Assembly: GCA_017983465.1 (NCBI GenBank)
Contig: JAGOBK010000004.1
Coordinates: forward strand, 124,001 to 188,000
Length of the DNA stretch: 64,000 nucleotides
DNA from: Crocinitomicaceae bacterium
GTDB taxonomy: Bacteria; Bacteroidota; Bacteroidia; Flavobacteriales_D; Crocinitomicaceae
Direction: 5' to 3'
Shown: in pieces, positions 9,510 to 19,458 of the stretch
Layout: the number at the start of each line of letters is the position of its first letter
Numbering within the stretch: position 1 is the first letter of the stretch
Position numbers and translations under genes: made by a program
The notes under the pieces: generated by a model
The model's input: the letters and a program-made list of their open reading frames with translations, nothing else
The model's database searches: none
Told to the model about the DNA's origin: nothing

Positions 9510-10601
9510 TTTCAATTGTTCATTTTCCCAATTTTCAATTTCTGCAGCAGCTTTGCAGGCAGCTTTTTGATTAGCAAGATTTTCCGGGTTGCTTTTTATT
9601 TCCTTGATCGCTGAGGCAATTGCTTCCGGACTTACTTCGGTGAGGATGCTCCCAATGTGATATGTGGTAATTACTCGTTCAATTTCCACGAGCTTACTTG
9701 CTAATATAGGAGTGCCGGCATGCATGTAATCAAAAATCTTGTTAGGTAGTGAAAATTCGTAATTTTTACTGAGTGGTTTATCAAGGGTAAGTCCAAGGTC
9801 AGCATGTGTAGTAAATTGCATCATCTCCAAATACGGACGTCTACCATAAATCCTCACCTTATCATCGAGGCGATTTATTTTAATGAGTTCTTTCACTACG
9901 GGCATCACGTCGCCATCTCCAACAAGCATGAGTGTGACACCTTCAAGGTCTTTCATGGCAAGGACGGCTTCTTCAATTCCGCGTTCTACATTTAATCCGG
10001 ATCCTTGGATGATTACTAAAAAGTCATTTAAGGGTATTCCTAATTGTTCTTTTGTTTGCAGTTGCTCAACTTTAAATTTATTAGGGATGTTTCGAATGAC
10101 AAGTAAATTTTGGTTGTATAGTTTCCCATATGTTTGAGCAATGGAATCATTGACGGTAATGATGTGTGTTAATTTCGGGAAAATCATTTTCTCAATACCT
10201 AACCAGATTCCTTGTGTACGTTTGCGATGAATTAATTCGGGAGATTCTGTAAAAAGTTCATGGCTATCATAGATCAGTTTCGCTCCAGATAATTTACTCA
10301 CAATAAAATTTGGAAGAAGAGTATCTAGGTCATTTGAATACAGAAGTGCTTTTTTTTGGAACAGGAGAATAAAAAACAACCTAAAGTTTAGTTCCGCGTA
10401 AAAAAGAGGTCCCTTTTCAAAGAGTAGACGAAGACGTTTGGTACGGTAATTCCGCTCATTTAGTATCGGACTATTATTTTTTTTTCGTCCAATTAGTAAA
10501 ACATCCATACCTAGATCACGCAGTACAGAACAGGTTCGATGAACACGGTTGTCAGTGACCAAATCGCTTGATACTGAAACAATCACTTTTTGTTTTAACA
10601 T
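9477..10601 (-). CDS. Family 4 glycosyltransferase
   Basis: A 374-residue GT-B enzyme. The N-terminal domain shows the acceptor-side pattern with SVSSDLVTDNRVHRTCSVL and YDSHELFTESPEL. The C-terminal donor domain has IIQGSGLNVERGIEEAV, MLVGDGDVMPVV, and NKIFDYMHAGTPILAS, typical of GT4. The acceptor is unknown; a surface-polysaccharide role is a guess. The frame remains open 57 codons upstream of the ATG at 10601, but that stretch holds the tRNA promoter region and does not resemble the family, so I start at 10601. Confidence 0.85.
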   Translation of the reverse strand: MLKQKVIVSVSSDLVTDNRVHRTCSVLRDLGMDVLLIGRKKNNSPILNERNYRTKRLRLLFEKGPLFYAELNFRLFFILLFQKKALLYSNDLDTLLPNFIVSKLSGAKLIYDSHELFTESPELIHRKRTQGIWLGIEKMIFPKLTHIITVNDSIAQTYGKLYNQNLLVIRNIPNKFKVEQLQTKEQLGIPLNDFLVIIQGSGLNVERGIEEAVLAMKDLEGVTLMLVGDGDVMPVVKELIKINRLDDKVRIYGRRPYLEMMQFTTHADLGLTLDKPLSKNYEFSLPNKIFDYMHAGTPILASKLVEIERVITTYHIGSILTEVSPEAIASAIKEIKSNPENLANQKAACKAAAEIENWENEQLKLKKLVLSVIS

Positions 10602-10685
10602 GGAAACAAAAGTAATGAAATCCACGTATGAAAAAATCGCGAAAGGAAATGTGATAAAATTTTCAAATATTTTTTCAAAAAATTC

Positions 10686-10715
10686 TTTGAGATAAGAAAA
10701 AGTTTCATACATTTG
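10686..10715 (+). promoter_or_regulatory. Bacteroidota-type promoter for the tRNA-tuf block
   Basis: TTTG at 10686-10689, an 18-base gap, and TACATTTG at 10708-10715 fit the -33/-7 consensus closely. Transcription would start near 10720, about 60 bases before the first tRNA. The rest of 10602-10779 is AT-rich and shows nothing else. Confidence 0.65.
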
Positions 10716-10779
10716 CAATCCCAAATTGGTCTTTGGGAAAAGAAAAAGTTCTTTATTTAAGAAAACCAACAATTAAATT

Positions 10780-10853
10780 GCCGATGTAGCTCAGTTGGCC
10801 AGAGCAGCTGATTTGTAATCAGCTGGTCGGGGGTTCGAATCCCTCCATCGGCT
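10780..10853 (+). tRNA. tRNA-Thr (anticodon UGU)
   Basis: A 74-base cloverleaf. The acceptor stem GCCGATG pairs with CATCGGC, the anticodon stem GCTGA/TCAGC encloses loop TTTGTAA with anticodon TGT at 10814-10816, and the T-loop is TTCGAAT. The 3' CCA is not encoded. It is the first of four clustered tRNAs upstream of tuf. Confidence 0.97.
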
Positions 10854-10862
10854 CAAATTGTA

Positions 10863-10945
<83 letters not shown>

Positions 10946-10961
10946 CAAGAAAAGAAAAAAA

Positions 10962-11034
10962 GCGGGAGTAGCTCAGTTGGTAGAGCTTCAGCCTTCCAAG
11001 CTGAACGTCGCGAGTTCGAGTCTCGTCTCCCGCT
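10962..11034 (+). tRNA. tRNA-Gly (anticodon UCC)
   Basis: A 73-base tRNA. The acceptor GCGGGAG pairs with CTCCCGC, and the anticodon stem TCAGC/GCTGA encloses loop CTTCCAA with anticodon TCC. The T-loop is TTCGAGT. CCA is not encoded. Confidence 0.97.
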
Positions 11035-11049
11035 CACTTTTCAAAGAGC

Positions 11050-11121
11050 GCCGGTGTAGCTCAGGGGTAGAGCGCTTCCTTGGTAAGGAAGAGGCCACGA
11101 GTTCAATTCTCGTCATTGGCT
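11050..11121 (+). tRNA. tRNA-Thr (anticodon GGU)
   Basis: A 72-base tRNA. The acceptor GCCGGTG pairs with CATTGGC through two central G-U wobbles. The anticodon stem CTTCC/GGAAG encloses TTGGTAA with anticodon GGT. CCA is not encoded. It is the last tRNA before tuf. Confidence 0.96.
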
Positions 11122-11141
11122 CATTATGAAAAAAGAAGTTG

Positions 11142-11169
11142 AATCCTTTCCATTTGATGGTAAAGGATT
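11142..11169 (+). promoter_or_regulatory. Hairpin between the tRNA array and tuf
   Basis: AATCCTTT at 11142-11149 plus CCAT at 11150-11153 pair with ATGG at 11157-11160 and AAAGGATT at 11162-11169. This gives a 12-bp stem with one bulged T and a three-base loop. It is followed only by a weak T stretch, so a processing or attenuating element is more likely than a full terminator. It lies 43 bases before the tuf ATG. Confidence 0.55.
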
Positions 11170-11212
11170 TTATGATAAATAAGTATATTATTAACTAAGT
11201 AACAAAAAAAAA

Positions 11213-12400
11213 ATGGCTAAGGAAAATTTTGACCGTTCCAAACCACACGTGAACATTGGTACTATTGGACACGTTGACCATGGTAAGACTACGTTGACTG
11301 CAGCAATCTCTAGCGTTCTTGCTTCTAAGGGATTGGCTCAGGTTCGTGATTTCTCTTCAATCGATAACGCGCCCGAAGAAAAAGAGCGTGGTATCACTAT
11401 TAACACTTCGCACATTGAGTACGAAACAGCAAACCGTCATTACGCGCACGTTGACTGTCCAGGTCACGCCGATTACGTAAAGAACATGGTAACTGGAGCT
11501 GCACAAATGGACGGAGCGATTTTAGTAGTTGCTGCAACTGATGGTCCAATGCCTCAAACACGTGAGCACATCCTACTTGGTCGTCAAGTTGGTGTTCCTC
11601 GTTTAGTTGTCTTCATGAACAAAGTGGACATGGTAGATGATGCAGAGTTATTAGAATTAGTTGAAATGGAAGTACGTGAATTACTTTCTTTCTATAAATA
11701 TGATGGTGACAATGCACCAGTTATCCAAGGTTCTGCTTTGGGAGCATTAAACGGAGAGCCTCAGTGGGTTGCTACAATTGATGCGTTAATGGATGCAGTT
11801 GATACGTACATCGAACTTCCTCCACGTGATGTTGACAAACCTTTCTTGATGCCAGTTGAAGACGTATTTACGATTACAGGTCGTGGTACAGTTGTAACAG
11901 GTCGTATCGAAACAGGTGTTATCAACTCTGGAGATCCAGTTGAGATCTTAGGTATGGGTGAATTGAAATTAACATCTACAGTTACAGGTGTTGAGATGTT
12001 CCGTAAAATGTTAGATCGTGGTGAAGCAGGTGATAACGCAGGATTATTGTTACGTGGTATTGAGAAATCTCAAATCAAACGTGGAATGGTTATCTGTAAA
12101 CCAGGTTCAACTACACCTCACCAAGAATTTAAAGCTGAGATCTACGTATTGAAGAAAGAAGAAGGTGGTCGTCACACTCCTTTCCACAATAAATACCGTC
12201 CTCAATTCTATTTCCGTACAACTGACGTTACAGGAGAAATCTTCTTAACAGACGGACGTGAGATGGTTATGCCAGGTGATAACGTATCAATTACAGTTAA
12301 ATTGATCGTTCCAGTTGCAATGGACAAAGGACTTCGTTTTGCAATCCGCGAGGGTGGTAGAACTGTAGGTGCTGGTCAGGTTACTGAAATCGTAGCTTAA
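11213..12400 (+). CDS. tuf: Elongation factor Tu
   Basis: A 395-residue GTPase that delivers aminoacyl-tRNA to the ribosome. The G1 loop GHVDHGKT begins near residue 19, the G3 motif is DCPGHADY, and the G4 motif is NKVD. Domains 2 and 3 are complete ([13 protein letters not shown] and the C-terminal [13 protein letters not shown]). Length is normal. The gene sits directly downstream of four tRNA genes and upstream of tRNA-Trp/secE, and codon choice looks like that of a highly expressed gene. Confidence 0.99.
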   Translation: MAKENFDRSKPHVNIGTIGHVDHGKTTLTAAISSVLASKGLAQVRDFSSIDNAPEEKERGITINTSHIEYETANRHYAHVDCPGHADYVKNMVTGAAQMDGAILVVAATDGPMPQTREHILLGRQVGVPRLVVFMNKVDMVDDAELLELVEMEVRELLSFYKYDGDNAPVIQGSALGALNGEPQWVATIDALMDAVDTYIELPPRDVDKPFLMPVEDVFTITGRGTVVTGRIETGVINSGDPVEILGMGELKLTSTVTGVEMFRKMLDRGEAGDNAGLLLRGIEKSQIKRGMVICKPGSTTPHQEFKAEIYVLKKEEGGRHTPFHNKYRPQFYFRTTDVTGEIFLTDGREMVMPGDNVSITVKLIVPVAMDKGLRFAIREGGRTVGAGQVTEIVA

Positions 12401-12425
12401 CAAGAAACAACATAGTTTTAAGTAA

Positions 12426-12450
12426 GGGGAGTTTTACAACTCCCCTTTTT
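12426..12450 (+). terminator. Intrinsic terminator or attenuator after tuf
   Basis: GGGGAGTT at 12426-12433 pairs perfectly with AACTCCCC at 12438-12445 around loop TTAC, followed by five T. Only two bases separate it from tRNA-Trp, leaving no room for a new promoter, so transcripts must partly read through. Confidence 0.85.
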
Positions 12451-12452
12451 AA

Positions 12453-12525
12453 ACGGGTGTAGCTCAGCTGGTAGAGTGGTGGTTTCCAAAACCATTGGTC
12501 GTGGGTTCGAATCCTACCGCCCGTG
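12453..12525 (+). tRNA. tRNA-Trp (anticodon CCA)
   Basis: A 73-base tRNA. The acceptor ACGGGTG pairs with CGCCCGT, with discriminator G. The anticodon stem GTGGT/ACCAT encloses TTCCAAA with anticodon CCA. The 3' CCA end is not encoded. It stands alone between tuf and secE, 20 bases before secE, so processing of this tRNA would separate the two mRNAs. Confidence 0.97.
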
Positions 12526-12545
12526 CTCAATTAAAATTGAAATAA

Positions 12546-12767
12546 GTGTCAAAAATTAGATCATATTTTCAGGAAACTTACCAAGAAATGGTACACAATG
12601 TAACGTGGCCAACTTGGAAAGAACTACAAAATAATACCATTCTGGTAGTTGTTGCATCTGTTCTCATTGCACTTCTTATTTTCGCAATGGATTACGCCTT
12701 CGGTATATCTGGAGAAGAGGGTTCTTTGTGGAAAGGATTACTAGGTTTTATTTACGGATCATTCTAA
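12546..12767 (+). CDS. secE: Preprotein translocase subunit SecE
   Basis: A 73-residue inner-membrane subunit of the SecYEG channel. The conserved amphipathic segment NVTWPTWKELQNNT is followed by one membrane span (ILVVVASVLIALLIFAMDYAF), the single-span form usual outside Enterobacteria. It starts with GTG at 12546, since no in-frame ATG lies before the conserved region. Only 11 bases separate it from nusG. Confidence 0.94.
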   Translation: MSKIRSYFQETYQEMVHNVTWPTWKELQNNTILVVVASVLIALLIFAMDYAFGISGEEGSLWKGLLGFIYGSF

Positions 12768-12778
12768 CAAATACAGTA

Positions 12779-13330
12779 ATGGCAGAAATTGTTAAGAAAT
12801 GGTATGTAGTTCGTGCCGTAAGTGGCAAGGAAAAGAAAGTTAAGGAGTACCTTGAGTTAGAAATTTCTCGAATGAAACTGAATGATTATGTGAATCAAGT
12901 TCTCATCCCAACAGAGAAGGTCTTCAAAATACAAAACGGAAAAAAAGTAAATAAAGAAAAAGCTTTTTTACCTGGTTATGTATTAATCGAAGCTGCGTTG
13001 GTAGGTGAGGTTAGTCACGTTATTAAAAGCATTCCAAATGTTATTGGTTTTCTAGGAACTGTTAAAGGTGGTGAACCTGTTCCAATGCGCTTAGCAGAGG
13101 TAAACAGAATTCTAGGAAAAGTTGACGAATTAGCAACGACAGAAGAGGAATTGAAGATTCCGTTTGTTGTTGGTGAGTCTGTCAAAGTAATTGATGGTCC
13201 ATTCAACAACTTTACAGGTGTTGTAGATGAAATCAATGAAGAGAAGAAAAAATTAAAAGTAATGGTCAAAATATTTGGCCGCAAAAACCTTTTGGAGCTC
13301 AGCTATATGCAAGTTGAGAAAGAAGGGTAG
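12779..13330 (+). CDS. nusG: Transcription termination/antitermination factor NusG
   Basis: A 183-residue RNA polymerase-associated factor. The NGN domain begins KKWYVVRAVSGKEKKVKEYL, and the KOW domain follows near residues 130-165 with VGESVKVIDGPFNNFTGVVDEI. The ATG at 12779 is preferred to an upstream in-frame start that would lie inside secE. Conserved secE-nusG-rplK order supports the call. Confidence 0.97.
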   Translation: MAEIVKKWYVVRAVSGKEKKVKEYLELEISRMKLNDYVNQVLIPTEKVFKIQNGKKVNKEKAFLPGYVLIEAALVGEVSHVIKSIPNVIGFLGTVKGGEPVPMRLAEVNRILGKVDELATTEEELKIPFVVGESVKVIDGPFNNFTGVVDEINEEKKKLKVMVKIFGRKNLLELSYMQVEKEG

Positions 13331-13412
13331 AATTTGTATTAACCGTAGGAGTGAGTCCGATGATTAAAGCTTCCCATCACTGATTCACGTTGACTACATA
13401 ATTTTAATATAT
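13331..13412 (+). promoter_or_regulatory. Candidate ribosomal protein leader (L1/L11 operon)
   Basis: This 82-base gap between nusG and rplK can fold: GTAG at 13345-13348 with CTAC at 13394-13397, and AGTGA at 13350-13354 with TCACT at 13377-13381. The 5' side reads GGAGTGAGTCCGATGA. L1 is known to repress the L11-L1 operon by binding an rRNA-like leader just before rplK, and the position and GGAGTGA element fit that. The fold was judged by eye. Confidence 0.35.
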
Positions 13413-13859
13413 ATGGCTAAAGAAGTAGCAGCATTGATCAAATTGCAGATCAAAGGAGGCGCAGCCAACCCATCACCACCAATCGGACCTGCTTTGGGTG
13501 CGAAAGGAGTTAATATCATGGAGTTTTGTAAGCAGTTTAATGCGCGAACTCAAGATAAAATGGGTAAGGTAGTTCCAGTTGTTATCACTGTTTACGGTGA
13601 TAAATCCTTTGATTTCGTTCTCAAAACACCACCGGCAGCGGTACAAATCATCGAGCACACAAAAATCAAAAAAGGTTCATCTGAGCCAAATCGTGTAAAA
13701 GTTGCTTCCATTTCTTGGGATCAAATTCGCATGATCGCAGAAGATAAATTACCTGATTTGAATTGTTTTACCGTTGATGCAGCGATGCGCATGGTTGCAG
13801 GAACAGCAAGAAGTATGGGGGTAACCGTTAAAGGTGGAGACGCTCCTCAATCCAAATAA
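13413..13859 (+). CDS. rplK: 50S ribosomal protein L11
   Basis: A 148-residue protein of the GTPase-associated centre. The N-terminal domain has the characteristic [19 protein letters not shown] segment, and the C-terminal rRNA-binding domain ends [10 protein letters not shown]. Length is standard, and it is followed 9 bases later by rplA. Confidence 0.99.
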   Translation: MAKEVAALIKLQIKGGAANPSPPIGPALGAKGVNIMEFCKQFNARTQDKMGKVVPVVITVYGDKSFDFVLKTPPAAVQIIEHTKIKKGSSEPNRVKVASISWDQIRMIAEDKLPDLNCFTVDAAMRMVAGTARSMGVTVKGGDAPQSK

Positions 13860-13868
13860 TTAATTGTT

Positions 13869-14564
13869 ATGAAAAGAGTTTCTAAAAAAAGAAAAGAGAT
13901 CTTGTCTAAATTCGATTTGACAAAGGTCTACACTCTATCTGAAGCATGTGATTTGGTGAAGGGAATTTCTACAACCAAATTCGATGCCTCTGTAGATATT
14001 TGTGTTCGTTTAGGGGTTGATCCTCGTAAAGCGAATCAAATGGTACGTGGAACTGTTGCATTGCCTCATGGAACTGGTAAGGATATCAAGGTACTTGTAC
14101 TTTGTACTCCAGACAAGGAAAAAGAAGCAATCGAAGCAGGTGCGGAATATGTTGGACTTGATGACTACATTGATAAAATCAAAAGTGGTTGGACAGATAT
14201 CGACGTAATCATTACGATGCCTTCAGTTATGGGTAAAGTAGGTGCACTAGGACGTGTTTTAGGTCCACGCGGTTTAATGCCAAATCCGAAAACAGGTACA
14301 GTTACTATGGAAATTGGTAAAGCTGTAACTGAAGTGAAAGCTGGTAAAATTGACTTTAAAGTTGATAAATACGGTATCATTCACTCATCGGTTGGTAAAG
14401 TTAGTTTTGAAGGAGATAAAATTCGCGAAAATGCGAGTGAGTTGATTCAACAACTAGTTAAATTAAAACCGTCTGCTGCAAAAGGTACGTATATTAAAAG
14501 TATCTACCTGAGCTCAACGATGAGTCCAGGGATACAAATTGACGCGAAGTCTGTTACTGCTTAA
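13869..14564 (+). CDS. rplA: 50S ribosomal protein L1
   Basis: A 231-residue protein of the L1 stalk. The conserved signature [19 protein letters not shown] lies near residues 127-146, and the C-terminal [18 protein letters not shown] is typical. It may also act as translational repressor of rplK-rplA through the leader upstream of rplK. The gap to rplJ is only 11 bases, so no separate L10 leader fits there. Confidence 0.99.
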   Translation: MKRVSKKRKEILSKFDLTKVYTLSEACDLVKGISTTKFDASVDICVRLGVDPRKANQMVRGTVALPHGTGKDIKVLVLCTPDKEKEAIEAGAEYVGLDDYIDKIKSGWTDIDVIITMPSVMGKVGALGRVLGPRGLMPNPKTGTVTMEIGKAVTEVKAGKIDFKVDKYGIIHSSVGKVSFEGDKIRENASELIQQLVKLKPSAAKGTYIKSIYLSSTMSPGIQIDAKSVTA

Positions 14565-14575
14565 TACTTAAGAAA

Positions 14576-15097
14576 ATGACAAGAGAAGAAAAAGCAAAGT
14601 ACATCAGCGATTTGGCGGCGGATTTAACTGCCAACAATGTGTTGTATCTAGCAGACACAGCAGAATTAACAGTAGAGACAATAAACGCTTTACGTAGAAG
14701 ATGTTTTCAAACGAACATCTCCATGCGTGTAGTTAAAAATGCATTGCTTCAAAAAGCGATGGACCAAGTAGAAGGAAAAGAATTCGGAGCATTGAGAGAT
14801 GTTTTGAAAGGCTCAACTTCTGTTATGTTCAGCGAAGTGGCTAATGCTCCTGCAAAATTGATCGCAGATTTCCGTAAGAAATCACCGAAACCAATTTTGA
14901 AAGGTGCATACATTGATGAAGCAGTTTTCATTGGAGATCACCAATTATCAGTTCTTGAATCACTGAAAAGTAAAGAAGAATTGGTTGGAGATATCATTGG
15001 AATGTTGCAAAGTCCTGCTCAAAATGTATTGTCTGCTCTTAGTGGTTCTGGTAATACAATCGCTGGAATCCTTAAAACGCTCGAAGAAAGAGCATAA
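14576..15097 (+). CDS. rplJ: 50S ribosomal protein L10
   Basis: A 173-residue protein forming the base of the ribosomal stalk. The N-terminal rRNA-binding region (MTREEKAKYISDLAADL, RVVKNALLQKAM) is followed by the KGSTSVMFSE core and a C-terminal helix that would bind L7/L12 dimers. It lies in conserved order between rplA and rplL. Confidence 0.98.
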   Translation: MTREEKAKYISDLAADLTANNVLYLADTAELTVETINALRRRCFQTNISMRVVKNALLQKAMDQVEGKEFGALRDVLKGSTSVMFSEVANAPAKLIADFRKKSPKPILKGAYIDEAVFIGDHQLSVLESLKSKEELVGDIIGMLQSPAQNVLSALSGSGNTIAGILKTLEERA

Positions 15098-15133
15098 ATT
15101 AATTAATAATAACCTTTTTTAAATTAAAATAAA

Positions 15134-15508
15134 ATGGCTGATTTAAAGCAAATTGCAGAAACGTTAGTTAACCTTACAGTAAAAGAAGTAAGCGAGTTGG
15201 CAACAATTTTAAAAGATGAGTACGGAATCGAACCAGCTGCGGCTGCTCCAGTAATGATGGCCGGTGGCGGTGCTGCTGCTGAAGCTGCTGTTGAGAAAAC
15301 AGAATTCGACGTAATCTTGAAAGCTGGTGGACCAAACAAACTAGCAGTAGTTAAACTTGTTAAAGAATTAACAGGAAACGGATTGAAAGAGTCTAAAGAC
15401 TTAGTTGACGGAGCTCCTGCAACATTGAAAGAAGGAGTTTCTAAAGATGAGGCTGAAGGTCTTAAAAAATCTTTAGAAGAAGCTGGAGCTGAAGTTGAGA
15501 TTAAGTAA
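15134..15508 (+). CDS. rplL: 50S ribosomal protein L7/L12
   Basis: A 124-residue stalk protein that recruits translational GTPases. An N-terminal dimerisation helix ([19 protein letters not shown]) is joined by an alanine/glycine-rich hinge ([18 protein letters not shown]) to the C-terminal domain with [12 protein letters not shown] and [13 protein letters not shown] strong hairpin follows the stop codon. Confidence 0.99.
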   Translation: MADLKQIAETLVNLTVKEVSELATILKDEYGIEPAAAAPVMMAGGGAAAEAAVEKTEFDVILKAGGPNKLAVVKLVKELTGNGLKESKDLVDGAPATLKEGVSKDEAEGLKKSLEEAGAEVEIK

Positions 15509-15525
15509 TTAATCCCACAATATTA

Positions 15526-15569
15526 CAGGAAAGGCACCGCTTTTTAGCGGATGCCTTCTCCTGTTTTTT
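15526..15569 (+). terminator. Terminator/attenuator between rplL and rpoB
   Basis: CAGGA-AAGGCA-CCGC at 15526-15540 pairs with GCGG-TGCCTT-TCCTG at 15547-15563, with two single-base bulges, followed by six T. It is 49 bases before rpoB. A partial terminator at this junction is known in E. coli, where it lowers rpoBC relative to the ribosomal proteins. No convincing TAnnTTTG promoter lies between it and rpoB. Confidence 0.85.
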
Positions 15570-15618
15570 CGCATGTTGATTTTGACAGAATAATCGAATA
15601 ACTAAAAAAACAAAAGCC

Positions 15619-18600
15619 TTGGCAACATCAAATAATTCAACCCGAATTAATTTTGCTTCAAGCAAAAATCAATTTGAGTATCCAGATTTCCTGGAGATTC
15701 AATTAAAATCCTTCCAGGAATTCTTTCAGTTGGAAACAACACCAGAGAATCGTGATAGTGAAGGTTTATTTAAAGTTTTCGCAGAGAACTTCCCGATTAC
15801 CGATACAAGAAACCAATTTGTATTGGAGTTTTTAGACTACTTTGTTGATCCACCAAGATATTCTATCGAAGAATGTATTGAACGCGGATTAACCTACAGT
15901 GTTCCTTTAAAGGCTAAATTGAAATTATATTGTACTGATCCTGAACATGAGGATTTCGAAACCATCGTACAAGATGTTTATTTAGGTACAATTCCTTATA
16001 TGACTCCAAAAGGGTCTTTCGTGGTAAATGGTGCTGAACGTGTTATCGTTTCCCAATTACACCGTTCCCCAGGTGTGTTCTTCGGTCAAAGCCGTCACGC
16101 AAATGGGACAAAATTATATTCTGCGCGTATTATTCCTTTCAAGGGTTCTTGGATTGAATTCGCGACAGATATCAACAACATCATGTACGCTTACATCGAT
16201 CGTAAGAAAAAATTGCCGGTGACAACTTTGTTCCGTGCAATTGGATACGAAACAGATCGTGATATCCTAGAAATTTTTGGATTGGCTGATGAAGTCAAGG
16301 TCAATAAAGCCAATTTGAAAAAATTAGTTGGACGTCGTTTAGCTGCACGTGTGTTAAAAACATGGATAGAGGATTTCGTTGATGAGGATACAGGAGAAGT
16401 TGTATCAATCGAACGTAACGAGGTAATCCTTGATCGTGAATTAGTAATCGGTGAAGAACATTTAGATTCTATCATGGACTCTGGTGCGAAATCATTGATT
16501 TTACACAAAGAAGATGGTAATTCTACAGATTACACGATCATCTACAATACATTACAAAAAGATACTTCCAACTCTGAAAAAGAAGCGGTTGAACACATTT
16601 ACCGTCAATTACGTAACGCAGATCCGCCCGACTATGAGACGGCAAAAGGAGTATTTGAGAAATTATTCTTCTCGGATGCACGTTATGATTTAGGTGAAGT
16701 TGGACGTTTCCGTTTGAATAAGAAACTTGGATTAGATGATTCTGAGGAATCTCGCGTTCTGACAAAAACTGATATCATTAATATCATTAAATATTTGATC
16801 GAGTTGATTAACTCGAAAGCAGATATCGATGATATTGACCACTTATCAAATCGTCGCGTTCGTACAGTTGGTGAACAATTGTATGCGCAGTTCGGTGTTG
16901 GTCTTGCAAGAATGGCAAGAACAATCCGTGAGCGTATGAACGTTCGTGATAATGAAGTATTTACTCCAATTGACTTGATTAATGCGAAAACACTTTCGTC
17001 AGTGATTAATTCATTCTTTGGAACGAATCAACTTTCTCAGTTTATGGATCAAACCAATCCACTTTCTGAGGTAACACACAAGCGCCGTCTATCGGCACTA
17101 GGACCAGGCGGACTTTCTCGTGAAAGAGCAGGATTCGAGGTACGTGACGTTCACTATACACACTACGGTCGTCTTTGTACGATTGAAACACCAGAAGGAC
17201 CAAACATTGGTTTGATTTCATCTTTGTGTGTATTTGCGAAGGTTAATAAATTAGGATTCATTGAAACTCCTTACCGTCGAGTAGAAAATGGTAAAGTTGT
17301 ATTAAATGAAGAACCAGTTTATTTAGCTGCTGAAGAAGAGGATTCAAAAATGATCGCACAAGCAAATGCTGTGATGGATGATAAAGGAAACTTCTTGTCT
17401 GATGTGGTAAAAGCACGTTTCGAAGGTGACTTCCCAGTGGTAGCACCAAAAGATTTGAATTTGATGGACGTTGGTGCCAATCAAATTGCATCGATTGCCG
17501 CTTCATCTATTCCTTTCTTGGAGCATGATGATGCCAACCGTGCATTGATGGGATCAAACATGCAACGTCAAGCAGTTCCGTTATTGCGTCCGAATTCTCC
17601 AATTGTTGGAACTGGAATTGAGCGTTTAGTAGCACGTGATTCACGTGTACTAATCAATGCTGAAGGTACAGGAACAGTTGAATATGTAGATGCGAATGAA
17701 ATCGTGATTCGTTACGATTGGAACGAAGAAGATAAAATGGTGAGTTTTGATAGCGAGGTAACTCGTTATGGATTAACAAAATTCATGAAAACCAATCAAA
17801 GTACATGTATCAACTTGAAACCAATTGTTCAAAAAGGTGATCGAGTAGAAAGAGGTCAAGTTCTTTGTGAGGGATATGCAACGCAAGCAGGAGAATTGGC
17901 ATTAGGTCAAAACTTGAAAGTGGCATTCATGCCATGGAAAGGGTATAACTTCGAGGATGCGATTGTAATTTCTGAAAAAGTTGTTCGCGATGATATCTTT
18001 ACAAGTGTTCACATTGATGAGTATTCATTAGAGGTTCGTGACACAAAACGAGGAATGGAAGAGTTAACTTCTGATATTCCAAACGTGAGTGAAGAAGCGA
18101 CTAAAGATTTAGATGAAAATGGATTAATCCGAATTGGTGCTGAAATTCGTGAAGGTGATATCTTGATCGGTAAAATCACTCCAAAAGGTGAAACAGATCC
18201 ATCTCCAGAAGAGAAATTATTACGTGCGATCTTTGGTGACAAAGCAGGGGATGTGAAAGATGCTTCATTGAAAGCAGGTCCATCTTTACGTGGAGTTGTT
18301 ATCGAGAAAAAATTGTTCTCAAGAGCAATTAAAGACCGTAAATCAAAATCTCAGGATAAACCAATCTTGGAAACGATTGATGCAGAATACCAAAAGGATT
18401 TTGCTGATTTGAAGGAAAAACTTGCGGAGAAATTGATGGTCATTTTAGGTGAACACAAATCTTCAGGAGTGTACAATAACTTCAAAGAAGAGTTGATCAA
18501 GAAAGGAACGAAATTCACGAACAAAGCATTGATGGCATTGGATTATTCCATTGTTAATCCATTAAATTGGAGTTCTGATGCTAAAATCAACCAGTTGATT

Positions 18601-19428
18601 AGTCGTGTTATTCACAACTTTAACATCAAGGCAAACGATTTACTTGGTAACTACAAACGTCGTAAATTCCATATTTCTGTAGGGGATGAACTTCCAGCAG
18701 GAATCGTGAAATTGGCGAAAGTTTATGTTGCGAAGAAACGTAAATTGAAAGTGGGAGATAAAATGGCGGGACGTCACGGAAATAAAGGAATCGTAGCGAA
18801 CATCGTTCGTCAAGAGGACATGCCTTTCCTTGAAGATGGAACACCAGTTGACATCGTATTGAATCCACTTGGTGTACCTTCTCGTATGAACCTTGGTCAA
18901 ATTTATGAAACTGTTCTTGGTTGGGCAGGTGAAAAATTAGGCATGAAGTTCGCAACTCCGATTTTTGATGGTGCGAAACCATCTGAAATTGACGAGTGGA
19001 CAGCGAAAGCAGGCGTTCCTAAATCTGGTAAAACGTACTTGTACGATGGTGGAACTGGAGAACGTTTCCATCAACCAGCAACTGTTGGGGTAATTTACAT
19101 GTTGAAATTATCACACATGGTTGATGATAAAATGCACGCTCGTTCAATCGGACCATACTCATTGATTACGCAACAACCACTTGGTGGTAAAGCGCAATTT
19201 GGAGGTCAGCGTTTTGGTGAGATGGAGGTTTGGGCACTAGAAGCATTCGGTGCTGCTAATATCCTTCAAGAAATCTTAACGGTTAAATCTGATGACGTGA
19301 TGGGCCGTGCGAAAGCATACGAAGCAATCGTGAAAGGTGACAACATTCCTGAACCAGGAATTCCTGAATCTTTCAATGTATTGTTACACGAGCTTCGCGG
19401 ATTGTGTTTGAACGTATCGATGGACTAA
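15619..19428 (+). CDS. rpoB: DNA-directed RNA polymerase beta subunit
   Basis: A 1269-residue core subunit. The start is TTG at 15619 ([24 protein letters not shown] follows), since no ATG lies before the conserved N-terminus. The rifampicin pocket [26 protein letters not shown] keeps the sensitive residues D477, H487 and S492, equivalent to E. coli D516, H526 and S531. Just beyond, [16 protein letters not shown] has threonine at 521 where proline is nearly universal. The C-terminal [24 protein letters not shown] motif is intact. It is co-transcribed with rpoC, 30 bases downstream. Confidence 0.99.
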   Translation: MATSNNSTRINFASSKNQFEYPDFLEIQLKSFQEFFQLETTPENRDSEGLFKVFAENFPITDTRNQFVLEFLDYFVDPPRYSIEECIERGLTYSVPLKAKLKLYCTDPEHEDFETIVQDVYLGTIPYMTPKGSFVVNGAERVIVSQLHRSPGVFFGQSRHANGTKLYSARIIPFKGSWIEFATDINNIMYAYIDRKKKLPVTTLFRAIGYETDRDILEIFGLADEVKVNKANLKKLVGRRLAARVLKTWIEDFVDEDTGEVVSIERNEVILDRELVIGEEHLDSIMDSGAKSLILHKEDGNSTDYTIIYNTLQKDTSNSEKEAVEHIYRQLRNADPPDYETAKGVFEKLFFSDARYDLGEVGRFRLNKKLGLDDSEESRVLTKTDIINIIKYLIELINSKADIDDIDHLSNRRVRTVGEQLYAQFGVGLARMARTIRERMNVRDNEVFTPIDLINAKTLSSVINSFFGTNQLSQFMDQTNPLSEVTHKRRLSALGPGGLSRERAGFEVRDVHYTHYGRLCTIETPEGPNIGLISSLCVFAKVNKLGFIETPYRRVENGKVVLNEEPVYLAAEEEDSKMIAQANAVMDDKGNFLSDVVKARFEGDFPVVAPKDLNLMDVGANQIASIAASSIPFLEHDDANRALMGSNMQRQAVPLLRPNSPIVGTGIERLVARDSRVLINAEGTGTVEYVDANEIVIRYDWNEEDKMVSFDSEVTRYGLTKFMKTNQSTCINLKPIVQKGDRVERGQVLCEGYATQAGELALGQNLKVAFMPWKGYNFEDAIVISEKVVRDDIFTSVHIDEYSLEVRDTKRGMEELTSDIPNVSEEATKDLDENGLIRIGAEIREGDILIGKITPKGETDPSPEEKLLRAIFGDKAGDVKDASLKAGPSLRGVVIEKKLFSRAIKDRKSKSQDKPILETIDAEYQKDFADLKEKLAEKLMVILGEHKSSGVYNNFKEELIKKGTKFTNKALMALDYSIVNPLNWSSDAKINQLISRVIHNFNIKANDLLGNYKRRKFHISVGDELPAGIVKLAKVYVAKKRKLKVGDKMAGRHGNKGIVANIVRQEDMPFLEDGTPVDIVLNPLGVPSRMNLGQIYETVLGWAGEKLGMKFATPIFDGAKPSEIDEWTAKAGVPKSGKTYLYDGGTGERFHQPATVGVIYMLKLSHMVDDKMHARSIGPYSLITQQPLGGKAQFGGQRFGEMEVWALEAFGAANILQEILTVKSDDVMGRAKAYEAIVKGDNIPEPGIPESFNVLLHELRGLCLNVSMD

Positions 19429-19458
19429 TTGATTAATAACGAAAACATTATATAAAAA

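Noticed and set aside
10602..10772. In-frame N-terminal extension of the family 4 glycosyltransferase by 57 residues
   Set aside because: The extension does not resemble the family, lies over the tRNA promoter on the other strand, and the protein has a standard start at 10601.
14565..14575. L10-type leader before rplJ
   Set aside because: Only 11 bases separate rplA and rplJ, too little for the known leader structure.
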